Of a stretch of DNA of 64,000 bases, positions 39,386-46,699 are shown in pieces. This DNA comes from Symmachiella dynata. GTDB lineage: Bacteria > Planctomycetota > Planctomycetia > Planctomycetales > Planctomycetaceae. Under the pieces are notes generated by a model. It was not told the origin of the DNA and searched no databases. It saw nothing but the letters and a program-made list of their open reading frames with translations. Position 1 is the stretch's first letter. Every line of letters begins with the position of its first letter. The stretch is from contig NZ_CP036276.1 of NCBI RefSeq assembly GCF_007747995.1, positions 4,021,001 through 4,085,000 on the forward strand. The letters run 5' to 3'. A program made the position numbers and the translations under genes.

Positions 39386-40396
39386 ATGTTACACCGAACA
39401 ATGGCCGGCGTCAGCCAACTGATGACATATGCGTGTGCGCTGCTTTGCAGCGCCGCGATTGCAGCAGGCGCCGATCAGCCTGTCCCGTCGGGCGGAGCGT
39501 TGGACGGCGACAGGCCCCGCGTGATCATCTCCACCGATGTGGGCGGTTCAGACCCCGACGATTTTCAGTCGATGGTCCATCTCCTCGTCTACGCCGATGT
39601 GCTGGATATTGAAGGGCTAATTTCATCTCCACCACAGAAGGGCCGCGTAAAAGATATCCACGAAGCAATCGAAGCTTACTCAACGGACTATCCGACCCTC
39701 AAGCAACACTCGCAGGGCTTTCCAACACCCGAATCATTGCGAGATGTCACCAAACAAGGTGCGGTCGATCCGGCCCCGCGCAGTGGTTGGAGCAAACCGA
39801 CCGAGGGATCTCAGTGGATCATTCAGCGGGCAAAGGTCGACGATCCACGTCCGTTGTGGGTGCTGGTGTGGGGCAGCATCACGGATGTTGCGCAGGCTGT
39901 CCACGATGACCCGTCGATCAAAAGCAAAATCCGCCTGTACTCGATCGGCTCGTGGAACACCAAGCAGGACCGCGCCGCACGCGAGTACCTATTTAATAAT
40001 CATCCCGATTTATGGTGGATCGAAAGCGACACCACGTTTCGCGGGATGTACGTGGGAGGCCGGCAAAACGACAATTGGGGCAACCGCAGTTTTATTGCCA
40101 ACCACGTCCACAAACATGGCGCGTTGGGCGATTTGCTCTTCCGAAAAAAAAGCGACATCAAGATGGGCGATACGCCATCGCTACTGTACTTGCTGCGGAG
40201 CGAGGCGGATGACCCCACAACGGCTCACTGGGGCGGTTCCTATATCAAGACCGATCACGGCCAGCATTATTGGACTGATCGACCGGATCGCAGTTTGTCC
40301 GAAGCTAACTATGCCGGAGCCAAGACCGTCAACCGTTGGCGAATCGACTTCCTGACCGGCTGGCAGCAGAGAATGACATGGACGATGAAACCATGA
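39386..40396 (+). CDS. DUF1593 nucleoside-hydrolase-like secreted protein
   Basis: 336 residues from the ATG at 39386, with GGAG 8 nt upstream; the longer frame has 47 leading residues without signal. The signal peptide is MAGVSQLMTYACALLCSAAIAAGA. The mature start PRVIISTDVGGSDPDDFQSM is the DUF1593 signature and matches the Asp-rich Ca2+-binding motif of nucleoside hydrolases (DxDxxxDD). Further landmarks are GLISSPPQKGR, VWGSITDVAQAVHDDP and WWIESDTTFRGMY. Related proteins occur in polysaccharide-degrading loci, but no activity is proven. The stop codon overlaps a possible start of the SGNH/TPR gene (ATGA). Confidence 0.87.
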   Translation: MLHRTMAGVSQLMTYACALLCSAAIAAGADQPVPSGGALDGDRPRVIISTDVGGSDPDDFQSMVHLLVYADVLDIEGLISSPPQKGRVKDIHEAIEAYSTDYPTLKQHSQGFPTPESLRDVTKQGAVDPAPRSGWSKPTEGSQWIIQRAKVDDPRPLWVLVWGSITDVAQAVHDDPSIKSKIRLYSIGSWNTKQDRAAREYLFNNHPDLWWIESDTTFRGMYVGGRQNDNWGNRSFIANHVHKHGALGDLLFRKKSDIKMGDTPSLLYLLRSEADDPTTAHWGGSYIKTDHGQHYWTDRPDRSLSEANYAGAKTVNRWRIDFLTGWQQRMTWTMKP

Positions 40397-42171
40397 AGAC
40401 CAAAACGAAACTCTCGTTGAAAAAGAAAGTGTTGTTTTCTTTGACAACGTGCGTTTTGTTTTTCCTCACATTGGAACTTTTCCTGAACGTATGCGGGGTG
40501 CAACCGACTTACTACGACAACGATCCCTTTGTCGGGTACTCCTCAAACTCGCCGCTGTTCGTCGCATCGAATAATCACGACAGCGCAGAGATGGTGACGG
40601 CCGCCAATAAGCTCGTCTTTTTCAACGAACAACATTTTCCCCAAGACAAACCGGCGAGAACCTATCGCATCTTCTGCTTAGGCGGATCGACGACTTACGG
40701 TCGGCCTTACGATCATCACACATCCTTTTCCAGGTGGCTTGGGGAGTATTTGCAGGCGGCCGATCCTACTCGCGACTGGGAAGTGATCAACGTTGGCGGG
40801 ATTAGCTACGCCAGTTACCGTGTTGCTGCGTTGATGGAGGAATTGAACCGCTATTCCCCGGATCTATACATCGTTTACACGGGGCATAATGAATTTTTGG
40901 AACTTCGGACCTACGGCCAGCAGATGGATTCGCAACAATCACTGGCGGGTCTGAGCAACTGGATTGGCCAAACCTGCACCTTTGAATTGGCTGAGCGGTT
41001 GTTTGCAGATCGCGACGAACAAGCGTCGGGAAATTTTGGGCAGAAGCAAATCCTTCCCGAAGAAGTCGATGCCATTCTGGATAAGACCGTGGGCCCGGAG
41101 ACGTATACCCGGGACAAACCATTGTGGCAGCGGACCTTAAAACATTTCGAGTTCAATCTTCAGCGGATGGAGCACCTGGCGGACAAGGCAAGTGCGGAGA
41201 TTCTGTTCGTCACGGCGGCCAGCAACATCCGTGACTTTTCGCCATTCAAGAGCGAACATCGCGCCGACTTAAGCGTTGACGAACAAGCGCAATGGGAATC
41301 ACTCGTCCATTCAGCCAATGTGTCGAGCCAAGCTGAACAGAATGAAGAGGCCCTGGGCTCTTTGGACAAAGCGTTGGCCATCGACGACCGGCACGCCGAG
41401 TTGCATTATCAACGTGGGCGATTGCTGGACCGACTTGGAAAAATCGACGCAGCATGCGCAGCGTACCAGCGGGCTGTCGATGAAGATGTCTGCCCATTGC
41501 GAGCCCCATCACAATTTCAAGACGTGGTTCGTCAGGTGGCAGATGAAACGGACCATCGAGTCATCGATTTCGAACGCTTAATTCATCAATGGGCGAAAAA
41601 TGGAATTCCCGGCGATGATCTGTTTCTGGATCACGTGCACCTGACGATTGATGCGCACCACAGACTTGCCGCTGAACTGTTTCAACACTTAGAAGATTCC
41701 GGCACAGTCTCGCCCAATGCATCCTGGTCCGACTTGTCGAGGCAAAGGATCGCACAGCAAATCGAGGGAGAAATCGATACTGCTCAACAGGGCAAAGCGC
41801 TGAGGAACTTGGCACAGGTCCTTTCCTGGGCTGGCAAGCACCTGGAAGCGAAACAACTCGCGCTGCAAGCGATCCAGCTCGCCGGAGAAGACGCCCATAC
41901 CAACTTTGTGGCCGGCCACATGCTCTACCAATCGGGCGAGTTGGAACAGGCTGCGAGCTTTTTACAAAAAGCCATCGAGCTCGAGCCAAACCACGTCCTC
42001 GCCCGCTTGGATCTCGCCGAGATTTACCTGCAGCAAGACGAATGGGAGCAAGCAAAATCGGTGATCGAGGAAGCGATTCAACTCGATCCCGAGCGACAGC
42101 AATCCTACGTAATCTTGGAAAAAGTGCTAGAGAATGAGCCATCCGAAAACAGTGACTCGGCGGGTCTGTGA
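40393..42171 (+). CDS. Membrane-anchored SGNH/GDSL hydrolase with TPR repeats
   Basis: 592 residues from the ATG at 40393, which overlaps the DUF1593 stop as ATGA; an ATG at 40378 is also possible. A membrane anchor (KKVLFSLTTCVLFFLTLELFL) is followed by the SGNH blocks: FCLGGSTTYG (nucleophile Ser), VINVGGISYAS (Gly), YTGHNEF (Asn in GxxE variant) and FLDHVHLT (D-x-x-H). TPR units occur inside the hydrolase region (LGSLDKALAIDDRHAELHY) and at the C-terminus (AASFLQKAIELEPNHVLARL, AKSVIEEAIQLDPERQQSYV). It probably acts on acyl groups of a surface glycan or lipid in the periplasm. It is translationally coupled to the DUF1593 gene. Confidence 0.82.
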   Translation: MKTKTKLSLKKKVLFSLTTCVLFFLTLELFLNVCGVQPTYYDNDPFVGYSSNSPLFVASNNHDSAEMVTAANKLVFFNEQHFPQDKPARTYRIFCLGGSTTYGRPYDHHTSFSRWLGEYLQAADPTRDWEVINVGGISYASYRVAALMEELNRYSPDLYIVYTGHNEFLELRTYGQQMDSQQSLAGLSNWIGQTCTFELAERLFADRDEQASGNFGQKQILPEEVDAILDKTVGPETYTRDKPLWQRTLKHFEFNLQRMEHLADKASAEILFVTAASNIRDFSPFKSEHRADLSVDEQAQWESLVHSANVSSQAEQNEEALGSLDKALAIDDRHAELHYQRGRLLDRLGKIDAACAAYQRAVDEDVCPLRAPSQFQDVVRQVADETDHRVIDFERLIHQWAKNGIPGDDLFLDHVHLTIDAHHRLAAELFQHLEDSGTVSPNASWSDLSRQRIAQQIEGEIDTAQQGKALRNLAQVLSWAGKHLEAKQLALQAIQLAGEDAHTNFVAGHMLYQSGELEQAASFLQKAIELEPNHVLARLDLAEIYLQQDEWEQAKSVIEEAIQLDPERQQSYVILEKVLENEPSENSDSAGL

Positions 42172-42334
42172 TAGGAGACCTCACCAGTCAGCACTCCCAA
42201 CACATTGACCTCAAATGCTCTAGCGCTTCCAGAGTGGTTGCTACTGTGCGGTCGAGTCCTCGAATGTTGACAGCTTGCGCCCGGTTCTTTTTGCAAATTG
42301 CTCCAAAAGCGGAGCGCAGCTGTTAGCAACAATA

Positions 42335-42378
42335 TAAAAAACACCGTCGAGCGCAGAAAGCTTGCACTCGACGGTGTT
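42335..42378 (-). terminator. Terminator of the third DUF1559 gene
   Basis: Perfect 12-bp stem AACACCGTCGAG / CTCGACGGTGTT. In the minus direction it is followed by TTTTTTATATT. It lies just after the DUF1559 stop at 42412. Confidence 0.88.
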
Positions 42379-42411
42379 CGAATCAGTGTGTCAGAAATAC
42401 TTCAGAGAATG

Positions 42412-43341
42412 TTAGTATTCTCCGATGACTTCGCCCTGACCAGCTGAGACTGCGGCGCGCAGGACGCCGAAGTCCATACTGTCAGAAAGGAAGCGGACAC
42501 TCCCGTCACAAAACGAAGCGTGACATCCGCCGTCGTGAAAACTGAACAGCTCATCATTGGGACCGCAGTTCATGTCGACCCAGGGACAGGAGGGGGGGCC
42601 GCCCCACGGGCTCTTATGGAAATTCGGTGTGAAAGAAACACCAAACGCATTGTCAGGTTCTGCCCAACGCCAGTGTGATCTCATGCTCCCGACTTCAACA
42701 GGATCCGCATACAGCGAGTCCATCCCGTCGTTTCGCCCGACACATTCCCCCAGCGCCATGGTGTTGCTTAAACCGTCAGTGATTTGCCGAAGGTCTGTTC
42801 CCTCCCAACGCAATCCCCCATGAACCATCGTGGAGCTATCGGGAAGTCCGGTCACGGGACTGATATTCGTGTGAATGGTGGGACCGTAATCGATGCCACC
42901 ATACCCTTGGCTATCCGTGTTTCCTTCGCGGAGTGCAGCGCTGGGACACAGGTACATCGACAACGCGATCTTCGTGATGGCGATATTCTCAGGCGTCTCG
43001 TTGTAATAGGACCCATAGTCGAATTGATTTGTGATGTTCGCTTGATCAATGAACGGTAGCACATGCGTGAAAAACGAGTGGCGGTCAAAGTTCTGCCCGT
43101 AAGGACCGCTGCCCAGCCCCTGCCCCGAAGAAGGAAAACGTCGGAAGGTTGATTCATAATTGTGCATGGCCAACCCCAGTTGCTTGAGGTTGTTTTTGCA
43201 TTGGGTGCGACGAGCCGCTTCCCGAGCCTGCTGCACGGCCGGCAATAACAAGGCAATCAAAAGCGCGATGATGGCGATCACCACGAGGAGTTCGATGAGG
43301 GTAAAACCTCTCTGCTTGGTCCGAATTTGCAACACGCTCAT
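42412..43341 (-). CDS. DUF1559 protein with prepilin-type N-terminus (3 of 3)
   Basis: 309 residues, shorter than the other two copies. The leader [19 protein letters not shown] is a prepilin cleavage site, then comes the hydrophobic helix and [20 protein letters not shown]. The C-terminus has the family end [20 protein letters not shown]. No clear ribosome site precedes the ATG. It is followed by a strong terminator and has no operon partner. It is the member closest to the IS element. Confidence 0.92.
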   Translation of the reverse strand: MSVLQIRTKQRGFTLIELLVVIAIIALLIALLLPAVQQAREAARRTQCKNNLKQLGLAMHNYESTFRRFPSSGQGLGSGPYGQNFDRHSFFTHVLPFIDQANITNQFDYGSYYNETPENIAITKIALSMYLCPSAALREGNTDSQGYGGIDYGPTIHTNISPVTGLPDSSTMVHGGLRWEGTDLRQITDGLSNTMALGECVGRNDGMDSLYADPVEVGSMRSHWRWAEPDNAFGVSFTPNFHKSPWGGPPSCPWVDMNCGPNDELFSFHDGGCHASFCDGSVRFLSDSMDFGVLRAAVSAGQGEVIGEY

Positions 43342-43681
43342 GAGAACGAAGATCCACCAAAGAACTAAGTGACGGGAAAAAGAGACAATTTTAAAGAGAA
43401 ATCAAAGACCTGTAGACCCGCACGGTTTAAGAAGAAAGAGAGGCGGGCATTGAATCACAAAAGGATCTGATAGCTCGAATATTCACGAAATCATCCGTAA
43501 CGAAAATTGTACAGTACGGCGGTAGCGATTTCAAATTGTTTCTTTACAGACCAAGTGCACATTTCCAGCAACAACATCCGCAGTCAGGATATCTGGGTTA
43601 TGTCAACAAAATCCCTTGTATGACAGTTATCACTGGGAAACGACAGCGTTTCGCAACCGCCCAACCGCCTCCTTCTCCGCC
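43342..43681. other. Region left of the IS, no gene recognised
   Basis: About 340 bases between the DUF1559 start and the IS left end. No gene was seen. It probably contains the DUF1559 promoter. The last nine bases are one copy of the target duplication. Confidence 0.5.
43673..43681. repeat. Target site duplication, left copy (TTCTCCGCC)
   Basis: Identical to 45202-45210 and directly abutting the IS left end. Nine bases is the duplication size of Tn5/IS50-type elements. Confidence 0.92.
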
Positions 43682-43698
43682 CTGTCAGTTATACATAA
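43682..43698 (+). repeat. IS terminal inverted repeat, left
   Basis: CTGTCAGTTATACATAA, identical over 17 bases to the reverse complement of the right end. Confidence 0.93.
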
Positions 43699-43796
43699 CC
43701 CCACAAACAACCTCACAATTTTCCTGCAGTTTGGCACAGCATTTGCGCCAGTAGGAGAGACAGTTTTATTCTGTCACTACCTCCGGGAGCAAACGA

Positions 43797-45179
43797 ATGT
43801 GCCATGGAATTTGTCACGAACTTCAAGGAATTGACCTTGGGGATAAGCGATTGAATCAGCGAAGCAAAGGCATTCTCCAGAAGCTTGCCGCCGATCCGCA
43901 GGCCAGCATCAATGCGGCGTGCAACGGTTGGAATGAAACCATTGCGGCCTACCGCTTTTTCGACAATCCCGCCGTCACACCACAACGAATCCTTGAACCG
44001 CATATCGAGGCTACCAAGCAGCGTATCAGCCAGGAACCTGTCGTGCTGATTGTGCAGGACACCACCGAACTGGATTTCAGCACGCATCCACCGGCAGACG
44101 CGAAACACCTGAACACCCAAAACCGACTCGGCCTTTATGATCATACACACCTGGCCGTCACGCCTCAGCAATTGCCGCTGGGAATCGTTGGTGTTGAAGA
44201 ATTCGACCGTACCCTAGAAAGTTTAGGGAAGACTCGCGAACGAAAATCGCTCCCCATCGAGCAGAAGGAGAGCTATCGTTGGCTCAGCGGATATCGCCTT
44301 GCTTCGCAATTGGCGGCCGAGAATCCCAATACACAGATCGTAAATATTGCTGATTGCGAAGCCGACATCTATGATATTTTCCTGGAAGCTGAGCAGCACC
44401 CCACGCCGGCCCACTTCGTGATTCGGGCCAAGGAAAACCGCAGCACTCCACAGCGCGATCCCGATTCGGGTCCGGCGGCCTACTGCAAGGTACGCGACGA
44501 AGTGTGTGCGTCTCCACTGCGCACGACGCGTACGATAGCGCTCCCGCAAACTCCTCGACGCGAAGCCCGTCACGCCGAATTGGAGATTCGTGCTTTGCGG
44601 ATCACCGTGAAGCCGCCCCATCCCCGCTCTTCACTGCCGACGGTGACGTACAATGTCGTGCTGGTGGAAGAAGTCAACGGACCGCGGGACGAAACTGACG
44701 TGTCGTGGTTGCTGCTGACCACATTGCCAATCGATTCGGTCGACGCCATTTTGCGTGTGATCGACAATTACGTGTCCCGCTGGACGATTGAGATTTACTT
44801 CCGCACGCTGAAGACGGGGTGTCGCGTGGAAGACATCCAACTCGAGACACTCCAGCGTCTGCGCAACTGCCTCGCGTTGTATCGGATCATCGCTTGGCGG
44901 GTGTTGTGGCTGACCTATTTGAACCGCGAATGCCCGGGGTTGCCCTGCAGTGTTGTATTTGCCGAATGCGAATGGAAATCGGTCTGGCGCGTGAGCACGA
45001 AACAAAAACTTCCACCGACCCCGCCGCCACTGTCGGAGTTCATGGATCTGTTGGCGCAACTGGGTGGCTACAATAATCGACAAAGCGACTCCCCGCCCGG
45101 CCCACAAACAATCTGGACCGGAATCCGCCGCATGACCGACTTCGCCATTGCTTGGCTAAACTTCGGCCCGAGCGGATAA
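43797..45179 (+). CDS. IS4-family Tn5-type transposase
   Basis: 460 residues, close to Tn5 transposase length. GGGAG precedes the ATG. The N-terminal Tn5-type DNA-binding region includes GDKRLNQRSKGILQKLA and AAYRFFDN. DDE catalytic motifs are VQDTTELDFS (first Asp), NIADCEADIYDIF (second Asp) and YVSRWTIEIYFRTLKTGCRVE (the Y-R-E region with the catalytic Glu). It is intact, without frameshift. It ends 5 nt before the right inverted repeat. Confidence 0.95.
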   Translation: MCHGICHELQGIDLGDKRLNQRSKGILQKLAADPQASINAACNGWNETIAAYRFFDNPAVTPQRILEPHIEATKQRISQEPVVLIVQDTTELDFSTHPPADAKHLNTQNRLGLYDHTHLAVTPQQLPLGIVGVEEFDRTLESLGKTRERKSLPIEQKESYRWLSGYRLASQLAAENPNTQIVNIADCEADIYDIFLEAEQHPTPAHFVIRAKENRSTPQRDPDSGPAAYCKVRDEVCASPLRTTRTIALPQTPRREARHAELEIRALRITVKPPHPRSSLPTVTYNVVLVEEVNGPRDETDVSWLLLTTLPIDSVDAILRVIDNYVSRWTIEIYFRTLKTGCRVEDIQLETLQRLRNCLALYRIIAWRVLWLTYLNRECPGLPCSVVFAECEWKSVWRVSTKQKLPPTPPPLSEFMDLLAQLGGYNNRQSDSPPGPQTIWTGIRRMTDFAIAWLNFGPSG

Positions 45180-45184
45180 ACTAT

Positions 45185-45201
45185 TTATGTATAACTGACA
45201 G
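45185..45201 (-). repeat. IS terminal inverted repeat, right
   Basis: TTATGTATAACTGACAG, the exact reverse complement of the left end. Confidence 0.93.
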
Positions 45202-45210
45202 TTCTCCGCC
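45202..45210. repeat. Target site duplication, right copy (TTCTCCGCC)
   Basis: Identical to 43673-43681, with no mismatch. Confidence 0.92.
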
Positions 45211-45523
45211 CCGCACTCACTGGAAGATACAAGCATTTTTGTGTCTTGGGACGGAAGACCGACTGGAATCGAAACAATGATTAAAGGAATGCGCACGGAA
45301 TCGAACGGTTTAAGGTTTAGGGGGAACTTCATCGCCACTCCAAAATAATGACAGGGTCAACGCAATGGCAGCTCAAAATCGCTGAGAGGATCGCCATGAA
45401 ACTCCTCGTCGAGTAAACTGGCAATGAAAGCACCGTCCCCCCTCCTCTCCCTCCCCTTTTTACGCATGGCAATTTCAAACGGCCCCATGCATTTGGCCAA
45501 CGAAAACACCCCCACAAAGCAAC

Positions 45524-46393
45524 ATGACCACATCGCACACTGTCGAAAATCCTGTGGAACTTCTCACCTTTGTTTTTGCGTGCCATCAGGACGTGAAGAA
45601 GAATAAGGTGCGGCAATGGCTGAAATACGGTTCGGTGAAAGTCAACGGACGGTCGATCACACGCTACAATCACCGCCTGCAAGCTGGGGATGTGGTCTCG
45701 ATTCGAGGCAAAGAAGAGGTCCTCTCAGAGAGTCTATTACCACGCGGCATGACAGTTTTATTCGAGGACAAGTCACTCGTTGTCATCGAAAAGCCGGCCA
45801 ATCTGCTGAGCATGGCCACGACGAGGGAACGGAATAAGACAGCGTATTCGTATCTCACAGACTACGTCCGCCGCGGAAATCCCCAAAGTCCGAAACGGGT
45901 GTGGATCGTTCATCGGTTGGATCGCGATACATCTGGGCTGATGATTTTTGCAAAGTCCGAAGACGCGAAGCAGGTCCTGCAGGCGAATTGGATGCAGGCT
46001 GAAAAATGTTATCTGGCCGTGATAGAAGGTGACTTACCGGCTGAGAGCGGTGAGTTGAGTTCACAGCGTGACGAGAGCGGTCCATTCGCAGCCGACAGTG
46101 CTCCCCCCAACAAGCGAACACGCCTTGCGGTGACCAAATACCGAGTGCTGAAGCGAAGCGCTGACTGCGCGTTAGTCGAGTTGACACCACAATCAGGTTC
46201 CCGTAATCAAATTCGCGAGCACCTAGCCGATGCAAAATGCCCGATCATCGGCGATCGAAAGCACAAGGCTGTCACAAACCCGGCCCGTCGTCTGGGACTG
46301 CACGCAAGTTCCCTGCAATTCCCACACCCCTTGTCCGGCGAAATTCTTAATTTCACCTCCCCCCTTCCGCGGGTGTTGTCCCGGCAGGTATGA
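45524..46393 (+). CDS. RluA-family RNA pseudouridine synthase with S4 domain
   Basis: 289 residues. Residues about 10-65 are an S4 RNA-binding domain (LLTFVFACHQDVKKNKVRQW, VKVNGRSITRYNHRLQAGD). The catalytic core has KPANLLSM and the RluA motif VHRLDRDTSGLMIFAK with the catalytic Asp near residue 137. Later landmarks are YLAVIEG, SGSRNQIREHLA and CPIIGD. The enzyme isomerises uridines in rRNA or tRNA; which site is not clear from sequence. No clear ribosome site precedes the ATG. The IS lies about 320 bases upstream and may have separated it from its original promoter region. Confidence 0.93.
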   Translation: MTTSHTVENPVELLTFVFACHQDVKKNKVRQWLKYGSVKVNGRSITRYNHRLQAGDVVSIRGKEEVLSESLLPRGMTVLFEDKSLVVIEKPANLLSMATTRERNKTAYSYLTDYVRRGNPQSPKRVWIVHRLDRDTSGLMIFAKSEDAKQVLQANWMQAEKCYLAVIEGDLPAESGELSSQRDESGPFAADSAPPNKRTRLAVTKYRVLKRSADCALVELTPQSGSRNQIREHLADAKCPIIGDRKHKAVTNPARRLGLHASSLQFPHPLSGEILNFTSPLPRVLSRQV

Positions 46394-46699
46394 GCCGCAT
46401 GTCGGTAGACAAGCGTAAACGCGACCGCCTCAACCACGCTGAATGCTACGGAGCAAAGGCCCCACCGAATTGAGTTGCCACCTTCGATTGGGTACTATGC
46501 GGTTCCTACCAATTGGTCCACGTTCGCTTCAGGCAAACCCCCTCTACTGCGTTCAGGGGAAGCTCGTCACTGTTTAGACCACGCGAACTTTTGGCTGATT
46601 CCTGCCTTGAAAGATAAAACCATGCACTGTTACCTCCCAGTCTCAAGGTCTTTCCTTTCGAAACCAGATTACCGTCGGTTTAACCTGCTTAGGCGTAAC
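46394..46699. other. Intergenic region, no gene recognised
   Basis: The long frame of the next gene extends into this region, but those 75 codons have no signal and no family resemblance. They are treated as non-coding. Confidence 0.45.

Larger units (their letters stand above)
43682..45201 (+). mobile_element. IS4-family (Tn5/IS50-like) insertion sequence, 1520 bp, complete
   Basis: Bounded by perfect 17-bp inverted repeats CTGTCAGTTATACATAA (43682-43698 and the complement of 45185-45201) and by 9-bp direct repeats. It contains a single full-length transposase. All parts needed for transposition appear intact, so it is a recent and possibly active insertion between the DUF1559 gene and the pseudouridine synthase gene. 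The flanks do not rejoin into a recognisable gene. Confidence 0.93.

Noticed and set aside
43342-45523. A gene disrupted by the IS
   Set aside because: Joining the two flanks at the duplicated TTCTCCGCC gives no open frame that resembles a known protein.
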